NCBI GenBank assembly: GCA_005888075.1
Contig: VBKD01000039.1
Span: 1 to 16,201 of the forward strand
Direction of reading: 5' to 3'
From: Chloroflexota bacterium
Lineage (GTDB): Bacteria > Chloroflexota > Dormibacteria > Dormibacterales > Dormibacteraceae
DNA: 16,201 nucleotides
In this document: positions 1-7,657 of the stretch, in pieces
Position numbering within the stretch: position 1 is the first letter of the stretch
How the letters are laid out: every line of letters starts with the position of its first letter
Translations under genes and position numbers: made by a program
Notes under the pieces: generated by a model
The model's input: the letters and a program-made list of their open reading frames with translations, nothing else
The model's database searches: none
Told to the model about the DNA's origin: nothing

Positions 1-1
1 G

Positions 2-457
2 GCCGGTCTCGTGTTGAACATGGCGACCGGAGAGGAATGGACAGCCATCCGGCATCAAGGCGCGAGGCGCGCCGGCAAGCCCCTCGCAGCCTTGGCGCGC
101 TCGCATCGCAAGCGCATCGAGCTCCTTGGGCTCGAGAGCAGCCCGCGTTCGGTCAAGCTCGCCGATTCCCTCATGGAGCGCTCGAGCAAGATCCGCATAC
201 TGGGTTCGATGGCCCTCTCGATCGCGCTCACCGCGGCCGGAGGGTTCGACGTGTTCTGCGCACCCATCCCGCGACGCGTCTTCGATATGGCGGCGAGCCT
301 GCTGGTGCTCGCCGAGACAGGCGGTGTTGCGACCGATCTTGGAGGCAGATCGCTCGAGGGAATGCCGTGCGATTTGAAGAGCACGTCGACGCTGCTCTGC
401 GCCTCGAGCAGGGAGCTCCACGAAGAGGCGATGGCGCTGCTCAGCTCTGGTCGATGA
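2..457 (+). CDS. Inositol monophosphatase family protein, C-terminal part (5'-truncated by window edge)
   Basis: The reading frame is already open at base 2, and the first residues (AGLVLNMATGEEWTAIR) match the middle of inositol-monophosphatase-family proteins, so the start lies upstream of the window and the GTG at 11 is not a real start. The C-terminal half is recognisable: a G-S-M-A-L segment, an A-A-G-G-F-D segment, then R-V-F-D-M-A-A, where the Asp matches the third metal-binding Asp of the family (the 'WD-AAG' motif), followed by L-A-E-T-G-G-V-A-T-D-L-G-G. Family members are Mg2+-dependent phosphatases acting on inositol phosphate, fructose-1,6-bisphosphate, histidinol phosphate or PAP, and the substrate cannot be told from this fragment. 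The TGA stop overlaps the ATG of the next gene (ATGA, 454-457), implying one operon and translational coupling with a glycosyltransferase. The family call is firm; the specificity is open. Confidence 0.85.
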   Translation, partial: AGLVLNMATGEEWTAIRHQGARRAGKPLAALARSHRKRIELLGLESSPRSVKLADSLMERSSKIRILGSMALSIALTAAGGFDVFCAPIPRRVFDMAASLLVLAETGGVATDLGGRSLEGMPCDLKSTSTLLCASSRELHEEAMALLSSGR

Positions 458-1800
458 ACTTCGATCCCAGTCGCACCGTCTTCATCATCCTGAGCTTCGA
501 AGGACCCGACGTTTACAGCCAGGCGGGTGGCCTCGGCGTCCGCGTGAAGGGGCTCTCACGCGCCCTCGCGCATCTCGGCTACCAGACATACCTCTACTTC
601 TGTGGCGACCCCGACCTCCCCAGCGAGGAGGACCACGAGGGCGGCCGGCTGCACTACCGCCGCTGGTGCCAGTGGATCTCCGCGCTACACCGCGGAGGCG
701 TCTATGACGGGGAGGAGGGCAAGATTCGGGACTGGACCTCGAGCCTTCCGACGAGCGTAGTCGACACGGTGATCGCGCCGGCAATCGCAAACGGCCAGAA
801 CGTGGTGGTGATGGGCGAGGAGTGGCACACCTCGTGGTCGATGCAGCTCATCTCAGATTCCCTTTATTACCGGGGGCTGCGAGATCGAGTCGTGATGACG
901 TGGAACGCCAACAACACCTTCGGCTTCCTTCGAGTCGATTGGAGCGGGCTCTCGCTGGCCACGACCCTCACGACCGTGAGCCGCTACATGAAGTTCAAGA
1001 TGTGGGATCTCGGCCAGAACCCGATCGTGATCCCGAACGGGATACCCAGGACATCGATCGTGGAGCCGGACGAGGAGTCCGTATCCGAGCTCCGGAACGC
1101 ATCCGGGGCCGACCACTTCTGGTTCAAGATCGGCCGCTTCGACCCGGACAAGAGATGGCTGATGGCCGTCTCCGCCGCAGCGTATGTGAAGCGTCGCGGA
1201 CAGAACGTGAAGTTCCTCATACGCGGAGGGCGAGAGTCACACGCGTCCGAGGTGATGAGCCTTGCCCAGCATCAAGGGCTCACCGTGCGGCATGTCGATC
1301 CGCCCGCGGATGCTCGAGGCCTCGCCATGTTGTTGCGAGACAGCAAGGACGCCGACCTGATCAACCTGACGACCTACGTCAACGATGACCTCATCAAGGT
1401 CGTGTACGCCGCGGTGGACGCTGTGCTGGCCAACTCGGGACACGAGCCGTTCGGCCTCGTCGGGCTCGAGGTCATGGCAGCCGGCGGGCTGGCGGTGACC
1501 GGCTCGACCGGCGAGGATTACGCCGAGGGCTACAGGAACGCGCTCGTGCTCGAAACCGATGACCCTATCGAGATCGTCACCGAGCTCACGCTCTTGAAGG
1601 AGCGGCCCAAGCTCGTCGCGTCGATGCGAAGGCACGGGCGCACGACCGCGCGCGACTACCTGTGGGACAAGGTCATCGACCGCCAGCTGCTACTGCGAAT
1701 CGGATTCGCGGCAGCTCGGCAGGCGGTGACCCTGTCCAGCGTCGAGCCGGTGGTCAAGCGACCGGCTCGGCCGGTGCGAAAGGCCCTGCGACGTGGCTGA
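454..1800 (+). CDS. GT4-type glycosyltransferase (GT-B fold)
   Basis: A 448-residue retaining glycosyltransferase, probably cytosolic. The N-terminal Rossmann domain has a glycogen-synthase-like loop (S-Q-A-G-G-L-G-V-R-V-K, near residues 23-33), then E-E-W-H-T and T-V-S-R-Y-M; the linker region has P-I-V-I-P-N-G-I-P. In the C-terminal domain G-R-F-D-P-D-K (Arg228 and Lys233) matches the NDP-phosphate-binding R/K pair, and E-P-F-G-L-V-G-L-E (Glu331 and Glu339) is the E-x7-E motif. The length is normal for GT4. The start is ATG 454, which overlaps the upstream stop as ATGA; the frame stays open upstream to 37, but that part is antisense-like noise inside the phosphatase gene. It sits 108 bp before the GH57-glycogen synthase gene, so a role in alpha-glucan or a related glycan (trehalose, capsular sugar) is inferred. 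Donor and acceptor are unknown. Confidence 0.85.
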   Translation: MNFDPSRTVFIILSFEGPDVYSQAGGLGVRVKGLSRALAHLGYQTYLYFCGDPDLPSEEDHEGGRLHYRRWCQWISALHRGGVYDGEEGKIRDWTSSLPTSVVDTVIAPAIANGQNVVVMGEEWHTSWSMQLISDSLYYRGLRDRVVMTWNANNTFGFLRVDWSGLSLATTLTTVSRYMKFKMWDLGQNPIVIPNGIPRTSIVEPDEESVSELRNASGADHFWFKIGRFDPDKRWLMAVSAAAYVKRRGQNVKFLIRGGRESHASEVMSLAQHQGLTVRHVDPPADARGLAMLLRDSKDADLINLTTYVNDDLIKVVYAAVDAVLANSGHEPFGLVGLEVMAAGGLAVTGSTGEDYAEGYRNALVLETDDPIEIVTELTLLKERPKLVASMRRHGRTTARDYLWDKVIDRQLLLRIGFAAARQAVTLSSVEPVVKRPARPVRKALRRG

Positions 1801-1908
1801 GAACCTGGTCGTCTACATCGTGTTGCGCCAGAGGCGGCGGCTGAGGCTGTCAAGCAGCGCATCTATCTAAACTTCATTCGTTCTCTTGATGAATTTTCGA
1901 AGTAAAGA
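1801..1908 (+). promoter_or_regulatory. AT-rich leader/possible promoter region before the GH57-GT5 gene
   Basis: This 108 bp gap has no gene. Its last 50 bases are strikingly AT-rich for this sequence. They contain a TAAACT box (1868-1873) that could be a -10, with a poor CTGTCA -35 candidate at 1847-1852, and a short inverted repeat TTCAT/ATGAA (1873-1877 and 1889-1893). No Shine-Dalgarno stands before ATG 1909. An in-frame TAA at 1903 fixes that ATG as the first possible start. A promoter here is plausible but the boxes are weak. Confidence 0.3.
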
Positions 1909-4900
1909 ATGAGAGCTCTCCACGTTGCTTTCGTCTGGCACATGCATCAGCCGTACTACAAGGACGACCTGACCAGCACCTATCTGCTGCCCTGGGTCCG
2001 GCTTCGCTGCGCCAAGGACTACTACAAGATGCCGGCCCTGCTGGATGCCTATCCCAACGTCAGGGCGACCTTCAACCTCGTTCCTTCGCTGCTCGCCCAG
2101 ATCGAGGACTACGGCAAGGAAGAATCCGTCGACCTCTTCCTCAACCTGAGCAAGCGTGAAGCGGGCGAGCTCACCGCCGAGGAGCGCGACTTCGTGCTCC
2201 GCTGGATGCGTGAGTCGCCTCGATCGCTGCGAGTTCAGCAGTCACCACGCTACCTGGACCTCGCCTCGCGCACGCAGGACGCCCCCTTCACGATCCCGGA
2301 CATACGCGACCTCCAGGTCTGGTTCAACCTCGCGTGGTGCGACCCGGTGTGGGTGGAATCCGATCCGCGGCTCGCCGAGCTGAAGCGAAAGGACCGAAAT
2401 TTCACCGAGGCGGACAAAGGGCTTTTGTTCGAAGCCCAGGAAGAGCGCATGCGGCAGGTGATCCCCAAGTACCGCGAGCTGGCCGACCGCGGCCAGGCTG
2501 AGCTCACCTTCTCGCCCTATTACCACCCGATCCTCCCTCTGATCTGTCATGTCGACTCGGCCCGCTCGGCCAACCCGCACATCCAGCTCCCCGAGCGTCA
2601 CTTTTCGCATCGCGAGGACGCCGAGCGCCAGATCGACCTCGGCATGAGCCTGTTCGAGCGGCTGCTCGGCCGCCGGCCGAAGGGCATGTGGCCGTCGGAG
2701 ATGGCGGTGGGGGAGAGCGTGATCGGCCTGGCGGAGAGGGCGAAGCTCGGCTGGATGATCAGCGACGAGGAGGTGCTCGCTCGCTCGACCGAGGGCAACT
2801 TCAACCGAGACGAGCAGCTCTACTACCCCAAGCGGGTCACCCGTGAAGGCCAGTCGGTGGCGATGGTGTTTCGCGACTCACAGCTGTCGAACGCGATCGG
2901 CTTCGACTACCAGCGCATGTCCTCGATCGACGCCGCTCGCGACCTGATGGGCCGGCTGAGGCGCATCCGCGACATCCAGGGCGACCGCGACTTTCTCGCC
3001 GTGATCGCGCTCGACGGTGAGAACGCGTGGGAGTTCTACCCTCGCGACGGCCATGACTTCCTGAACACGCTGTACACCGAGCTCGAGAACAGCAACGACA
3101 TCGTCACCACGACTGTCTCCGACTTCATCGCCGAGCATCCGCCCCAGCATCAGCTGCATCACCTGCACACCGGAAGCTGGATCGGAGCCAGCCTCGACAC
3201 CTGGATCGGCGACCCTGAGCACAACCTCGCGTGGGATCTGCTCGCCGAGACCAGGGACTGGCTCGAAGAGCAGTCGCGCCTGCGGCCGAAGGATTCTGAG
3301 CAGGCGGCCCTTGCCTGGCGCGAGATCCTGATCACCGAAGGCAGCGACTGGTTCTGGTGGTTCAGCCGCAAACACGATTCGGGCATGGACCCGATCTGGG
3401 ACAACCAGTTCCGCCTGCACCTGCGCAACGTCTACAAGTTGATGGGCGTGCGCGTTCCCGCGCGCCTGTTCCAGCCGATCATCAAGCGCGCGCCGGCATC
3501 CGAGCGCGGCGTGCCGGCGATCAACATCACCCCGAAATCGCACAACGACGCCGCGTGGGACAGCGCCGGGTATTACCTGGTCGGCTCGGGATTCGGCGCG
3601 CTGCACCGCCCGGCGGGTTTCGTGGAGCGTGTCTTCTACGGCCATGACGACGGCAAGGTGTACTTCCGGATCGACGCGACCCGCTCGGCTCAAGACCTCG
3701 AGGCGCAGCACATCGAGTTCTGGCTCTACTGCTCCGGGGCGCCTGCCGGCGACGGGCAGAGCGACCTGAGCCTCCCGCTGCCGGTGTCGACGATGGGGGA
3801 CATGGGGTTCGAGCCGGCTCACGTGGTGAGAATCGTGCCCCGACCCAACGGAGGAACCGTCAGCGTGGTCCGAGTCGTCGAGCCCCAGACACGAGGGGTG
3901 GTCGAGAAGAGCTGGGAGGTCGACGATCCTTTCTTCGTCTCGATCCCTTTCCGCGACCTTGCGAAGGGACCGGCGGACCAGCTCGAGATGGCGCTCGTCG
4001 TCAGCCGTGAGGGCCGTGACATCGAGGTGGTCCCGCCGTCAGGCTCCCTCGGCCTGCAAGTGCCTGGAGAAGCGCCGGCGGTCGAGGTTCCCCACGCCGG
4101 ACACCTGAAGGTCCTGGTTGCGACCGCAGAGCTCGCGCCGTTCGCCAAGATCGGCGGCGTGGCCGACGTGGCCGCCGCCCTCTCGAAAGAGCTGAAGCGA
4201 ATCGGGCATGACGTGAGGGTGGTGCTGCCCCGCTACCGCCAGGTCGACATCGGGCGTTACTCCCTGAAGATGATCGCGAGCGAGCTGCAAGTTCCACTGG
4301 GAACCGAGAAGGTGACCGCCAGCATCTACGAGGGCCGCCTCGGCGATGTGATTGTTTACTTCATCGACTGCCCGCCGCTGTACGACCGCGATGGCATGTT
4401 CGGCTTTGGTGACGACGACGCGCGCTCGGTCTTTTTCAGCCGAGCGCTCCTCGAGATGCTTCCCCACATTGATTTCTACCCGGACATCGTCCACGTCCAC
4501 GACTGGTTCGCGGCACTCGTTCCCAACCTGCTCGATCGGCTGTACTCGGAAGGGCCGTACGCGGACATCGCAACGACCTTGACGATTCACAACCTGGCGG
4601 CTCAAGGAGTGTTTGGGTTTGGCGCTGTGATGCTTGCCGGCCTCCAGGAATGGGGTCTCCTGAAACTTGGGTTTCCAGGTCTCGACAACATCGTCAACAT
4701 GCTCGGGCGCGGCATTCATTTCGCCGATGTGGTGAATACGGTCAGTGAGCGCTACGCGAAGGAGATCCAGACTCCTGAGTACGGCGAAGGTCTGGATGAG
4801 ATGCTCCGCCGCAACACCCACAAGCTGCACGGAATCGTGAACGGGATCGACTACGAGATCTTCGACCCCGAGCGCGACCCGAACCTCAAGCATCACTACT

Positions 4901-5568
4901 CGGCGCAATCCCCGCAGGCGAAAGCGCTATGTCGCGCGGACCTGCGCGCTGAGCTCGGGCTCGATGACATCCAGAGGCCGCTGTGCGCGATCGTGTCTCG
5001 GTTCTACGACGTGAAGGGCCTCGATCTGATCGAGCAGGCGGCGCCAAAGCTGCTGCAGCTCGGCCTGCAGCTGGTCGTGATCGGCACGGGAGACCGCCGA
5101 TACGAAGACACGTTCAGGCGGTGGGCGGGAGAGCATCCGCACCAGGTCGCGGTGTCGATCGGGTTCGATTCCGCGCTCGCCCAGCGCATTTATGCCGGCG
5201 CCGACATGCTCTGGATGCCGTCGCGTTTCGAACCGTGTGGACTGGCACAGCTCATCGCGCTGCGCTACGGCACGATCCCTGTGGTGCGGGCGACCGGCGG
5301 TCTCGCGGACACGATTCGGGACTACGACCCTGTCGCGGCCACCGGCAACGGATTCAGGTTCGACGCATACGACCCCTGGCAGTTCTTCGCCGCCGTGGTG
5401 CGCGCCGCCGAGACCTACCGCCACCCGCAGGTGTGGTCATGGCTGACCCAGCACGCGATGCAGGAAGACGTGTCATGGACGCGCTCGGCGGAGCGCTACG
5501 TGCAGCTCTACCTGACGGCGATCACGTCGCGCAGGGAACGAAGAGGATTGACTCTCATCGCTGACTAA
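1909..5568 (+). CDS. GH57 alpha-amylase/amylopullulanase-type domain fused to GT5 glycogen synthase
   Basis: A 1219-residue two-enzyme fusion. The GH57 part (about 1-720) starts with region 1 H-M-H-Q-P-Y, has G-Q-A-E-L-T-F-S-P-Y-Y-H-P (region 2), W-P-S-E-M-A (Glu264 is the predicted nucleophile) and A-L-D-G-E-N-A-W-E (Asp369 is the predicted acid/base). It continues through a helical segment with the G-S-D-W-F-W-W motif of amylopullulanase-type proteins and a beta-rich region. The GT5 part (about 732-1212) has K-I-G-G-V (Lys747, ADP-glucose site), H-V-H-D-W (862-866), T-I-H-N, S-R-F-Y-D-V-K-G (Arg1031, Lys1036) and F-E-P-C-G-L (Glu1108), so it should be an active alpha-1,4-glucan synthase. 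The HQPY signature points to amylase/glucanotransferase-type GH57 rather than the branching-enzyme type. The ATG start is fixed by a stop six bases upstream. The TAA interlocks with the stop of the convergent phosphorylase gene. Coupled synthesis and trimming of glycogen is inferred. Confidence 0.92.
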   Translation: MRALHVAFVWHMHQPYYKDDLTSTYLLPWVRLRCAKDYYKMPALLDAYPNVRATFNLVPSLLAQIEDYGKEESVDLFLNLSKREAGELTAEERDFVLRWMRESPRSLRVQQSPRYLDLASRTQDAPFTIPDIRDLQVWFNLAWCDPVWVESDPRLAELKRKDRNFTEADKGLLFEAQEERMRQVIPKYRELADRGQAELTFSPYYHPILPLICHVDSARSANPHIQLPERHFSHREDAERQIDLGMSLFERLLGRRPKGMWPSEMAVGESVIGLAERAKLGWMISDEEVLARSTEGNFNRDEQLYYPKRVTREGQSVAMVFRDSQLSNAIGFDYQRMSSIDAARDLMGRLRRIRDIQGDRDFLAVIALDGENAWEFYPRDGHDFLNTLYTELENSNDIVTTTVSDFIAEHPPQHQLHHLHTGSWIGASLDTWIGDPEHNLAWDLLAETRDWLEEQSRLRPKDSEQAALAWREILITEGSDWFWWFSRKHDSGMDPIWDNQFRLHLRNVYKLMGVRVPARLFQPIIKRAPASERGVPAINITPKSHNDAAWDSAGYYLVGSGFGALHRPAGFVERVFYGHDDGKVYFRIDATRSAQDLEAQHIEFWLYCSGAPAGDGQSDLSLPLPVSTMGDMGFEPAHVVRIVPRPNGGTVSVVRVVEPQTRGVVEKSWEVDDPFFVSIPFRDLAKGPADQLEMALVVSREGRDIEVVPPSGSLGLQVPGEAPAVEVPHAGHLKVLVATAELAPFAKIGGVADVAAALSKELKRIGHDVRVVLPRYRQVDIGRYSLKMIASELQVPLGTEKVTASIYEGRLGDVIVYFIDCPPLYDRDGMFGFGDDDARSVFFSRALLEMLPHIDFYPDIVHVHDWFAALVPNLLDRLYSEGPYADIATTLTIHNLAAQGVFGFGAVMLAGLQEWGLLKLGFPGLDNIVNMLGRGIHFADVVNTVSERYAKEIQTPEYGEGLDEMLRRNTHKLHGIVNGIDYEIFDPERDPNLKHHYSAQSPQAKALCRADLRAELGLDDIQRPLCAIVSRFYDVKGLDLIEQAAPKLLQLGLQLVVIGTGDRRYEDTFRRWAGEHPHQVAVSIGFDSALAQRIYAGADMLWMPSRFEPCGLAQLIALRYGTIPVVRATGGLADTIRDYDPVAATGNGFRFDAYDPWQFFAAVVRAAETYRHPQVWSWLTQHAMQEDVSWTRSAERYVQLYLTAITSRRERRGLTLIAD

Positions 5569-7622
5569 CCTCCCCAGTCAGGCAGCAACCTCAGTTGTTC
5601 GACCCGCCGAGCCCCCGCTGAGTACGCCGTGTTGAAGTAGTCGATCACCATGCGGCGGGCCGAGAAATCGGTCGCGATGTTGCGGATCGACGCCCTCATC
5701 ATCTGCACCCAGCGCTGCGGTATGCCCGCCTCGTCGCGCTCGTAGAAGGCGGGCACGACCTCGCGCTCGAGCAACCTGAACAGGCCCTCGGCCTCGGCCT
5801 GGTCGTCGATGTTGGGCCGGTCCAGCGTCGCGCCTGAAGGAATCGCCCAACCAAATTGGGGCTGATAGGCCTCATCCCACCAGCCGTCGAGGATGCTCAC
5901 GTTCAGCGCGCCGTTGGCGCCGGCCTTCATGCCGCTCGTGCCGCTGGCCTCGAGGAAGCGCCGCGGGTTGTTGAGCCAGATGTCCGCGCCGTGCACGAGG
6001 TGACGCGCCAGCTCGATGTCGTAGTCCTTGAGGAAGACCACCTTTGGTTCTTCGCGGGCGAGGGCGACGATTCGGGCCACGAGGTCTTTGCCCGGCTGGT
6101 CGGCGGGGTGGGACTTGCCCGCGAACAGGATCTGCACCGGCCGCTTGCTGCTCCGCAGCAGCTTGGTCAGCCGCGGGTGGTCGACCAGCATGAGGTTCGC
6201 TCGCTTGTAGGAGGCGAACCGGCGGCCGAAACCGATCGTGAGGGCATTCAGATCGAGCTGTCTCGGATGGTCCGATCGCTCCTTCGCCATCTCGAGCAAC
6301 GCGCGCTTGAGGTCGACGTGGATGTTCCACAGCTCCTCGGCCGGGATCTCGAGCACCGCATGCCACCGCCCATCCGAACCGTCGAGGTCCCACCAGTCGG
6401 GTCCCACGTAGCGCGAGAGGAGGCCGGTGATCTCCGGAGCCACCCACGTCGGCATGTGGACGCCATTGGTCACGGATCCGATGGGAACCTGGGTCTCCGG
6501 CAATCCGCGCCAGGCGTCCTTCCACAGACGTCGCGAGACGGCGCCGTGCAGCCGGCTCACGCCGACTGACTGATCGGCCAGCCGCAAAGCGGCGTAGGTC
6601 GTGCACAACCGCTCGCGTGGATCGCCAGGCCGCTGCCTGCCCAGGTCCATGAAGCGGTCGAACGAGATGCCGACCTGATTGAGGTAGGGCCCGAGCAGGT
6701 CCCAGACAAGTCCGGGCTCGAAGTAATCGCTCCCGGCGGCAACAGGCGTGTGGGTCGTGAACACGATGCCGGCCCGCGCGACGAGCCAGGCCTCTTCGAG
6801 CGTCATCTGCCGCGACGCCCGCAGCTCGCGGATGCGTTCGATGGCGCACAGGAAGCTGTGGCCTTCGTTGAGATGGAAGACCATGGCGTCCACTCCCAGG
6901 GCGCGCAGCGCGCGAACGCCGCCGACGCCGAGCACGATCTCCTGGCGGAGCCGGCGGTCGGGTTCGGGGACGTACAGGCGGTCGGTTATCGTGCGGAGGT
7001 CGTGGGGGTTCGACTCGAGGTTGGTGTCGAGGAGGTACAGCGGAATCCTGCCCACCTGTGCCTTCCAGATGGCGATGCGCACGTTGCGGTTGCCGATCGG
7101 CGCGTCCACCTCGACGCCTTCCACCTTGCGCACCGGCAGCTGCGAGCCGTCGTTCTCGAAGTAGATCTCGATCTGGCGCCCTTCGGCGTCGATGTCCTGG
7201 TGCCCGAATCCCTGCCTGTAGAGAAGCCCCACCGCAACCAGCGGCAAGCCGAGGTCACTCGTGGCCTTCAGATGGTCGCCCGCGAGCACACCAAGGCCGC
7301 CGGAGTAGATGGGCAGGCACTCCGAGAGCCCGAACTCCAGGGAGAAGTAGCCGATCGACATGGGAGCCTTGGCGTCCATGAACCTCGGGTTGCGTTCGTA
7401 GTACTCCCGGTAGGCGGCCCGCGCATCCTCGAGTCCCGCCCGCACCTCCGGCCGCTCGCAGGCGCGCTGCAATCCCTCCTCGCCGAGCTGGGCCAGCAGC
7501 AGGATGGGGTTCTGGCGCGTCGACCTCCACAGCTCGGGGTCGAGAGTTCGGAAAAAGCCTTCGATCCGAGGCTGCCATGTCCACATCAGGTCGTAAGCGA
7601 GTTGCTTGAGTTCTTCGAGCAC
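5565..7622 (-). CDS. glgP: Alpha-glucan (glycogen) phosphorylase, GT35
   Basis: A 685-residue PLP-dependent phosphorylase of the shorter 'alpha-glucan family phosphorylase' type, releasing glucose-1-phosphate from alpha-1,4-glucan in the cytosol. The N-terminal helical segment (L-K-Q-L-A-Y-D-L-M-W-T-W) is typical of this subgroup. Next come Y-F-S-L-E-F-G-L-S-E, the glucan/active-site segments G-L-G-V-L-A-G-D-H-L-K, H-L-N-E-G-H-S, T-T-H-T-P-V-A-A-G, F-G-R-R-F-A-S-Y-K-R, and the PLP signature E-A-S-G-T-S-G-M-K with Lys566 as the Schiff-base lysine. The start is GTG 7622; no other start exists before an in-frame stop upstream, and no Shine-Dalgarno is visible. A TACGAT box ends 9 bases before the GTG, suggesting a very short leader. 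It converges on the GH57-GT5 gene with overlapping stops and diverges from the nucleotidyltransferase gene with 35 bp between starts. Confidence 0.93.
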   Translation of the reverse strand: MLEELKQLAYDLMWTWQPRIEGFFRTLDPELWRSTRQNPILLLAQLGEEGLQRACERPEVRAGLEDARAAYREYYERNPRFMDAKAPMSIGYFSLEFGLSECLPIYSGGLGVLAGDHLKATSDLGLPLVAVGLLYRQGFGHQDIDAEGRQIEIYFENDGSQLPVRKVEGVEVDAPIGNRNVRIAIWKAQVGRIPLYLLDTNLESNPHDLRTITDRLYVPEPDRRLRQEIVLGVGGVRALRALGVDAMVFHLNEGHSFLCAIERIRELRASRQMTLEEAWLVARAGIVFTTHTPVAAGSDYFEPGLVWDLLGPYLNQVGISFDRFMDLGRQRPGDPRERLCTTYAALRLADQSVGVSRLHGAVSRRLWKDAWRGLPETQVPIGSVTNGVHMPTWVAPEITGLLSRYVGPDWWDLDGSDGRWHAVLEIPAEELWNIHVDLKRALLEMAKERSDHPRQLDLNALTIGFGRRFASYKRANLMLVDHPRLTKLLRSSKRPVQILFAGKSHPADQPGKDLVARIVALAREEPKVVFLKDYDIELARHLVHGADIWLNNPRRFLEASGTSGMKAGANGALNVSILDGWWDEAYQPQFGWAIPSGATLDRPNIDDQAEAEGLFRLLEREVVPAFYERDEAGIPQRWVQMMRASIRNIATDFSARRMVIDYFNTAYSAGARRVEQLRLLPDWGG

Positions 7623-7633
7623 CGAACTAAGAT
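7606..7633 (+). promoter_or_regulatory. Putative promoter of the nucleotidyltransferase gene (TTGAGT-16-TAAGAT)
   Basis: TTGAGT (7606-7611) and TAAGAT (7628-7633) are separated by 16 bases, each matching four of six sigma-70 consensus positions. Transcription would start near 7640, leaving an 18-base leader with a weak GGTGG (7646-7650) before ATG 7658. The -35 lies inside the 5' end of the divergent phosphorylase gene. Confidence 0.35.
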
Positions 7634-7637
7634 CGTA
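7632..7637 (-). promoter_or_regulatory. Putative -10 box for the phosphorylase gene (TACGAT)
   Basis: On the minus strand TACGAT ends 9 bases before GTG 7622. No convincing -35 is seen 16-18 bases further upstream. The position would give an almost leaderless mRNA, consistent with the absence of a ribosome-binding site. It overlaps the plus-strand -10 candidate at 7628-7633 by two bases. Confidence 0.25.
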
Positions 7638-7657
7638 TCGAGACTGGTGGCTGCAGC

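Noticed and set aside
37..453. N-terminal extension of the GT4 frame
   Set aside because: It lies inside the phosphatase gene in another frame and is Arg-rich without homology; ATG 454 with the ATGA overlap is the natural start.
2878..4908. Long minus-strand open frames (2878-3822 and 4039-4908)
   Set aside because: They are antisense to the GH57-GT5 fusion, which carries all family motifs, and they have the His/Arg/Val-rich composition of shadow frames.
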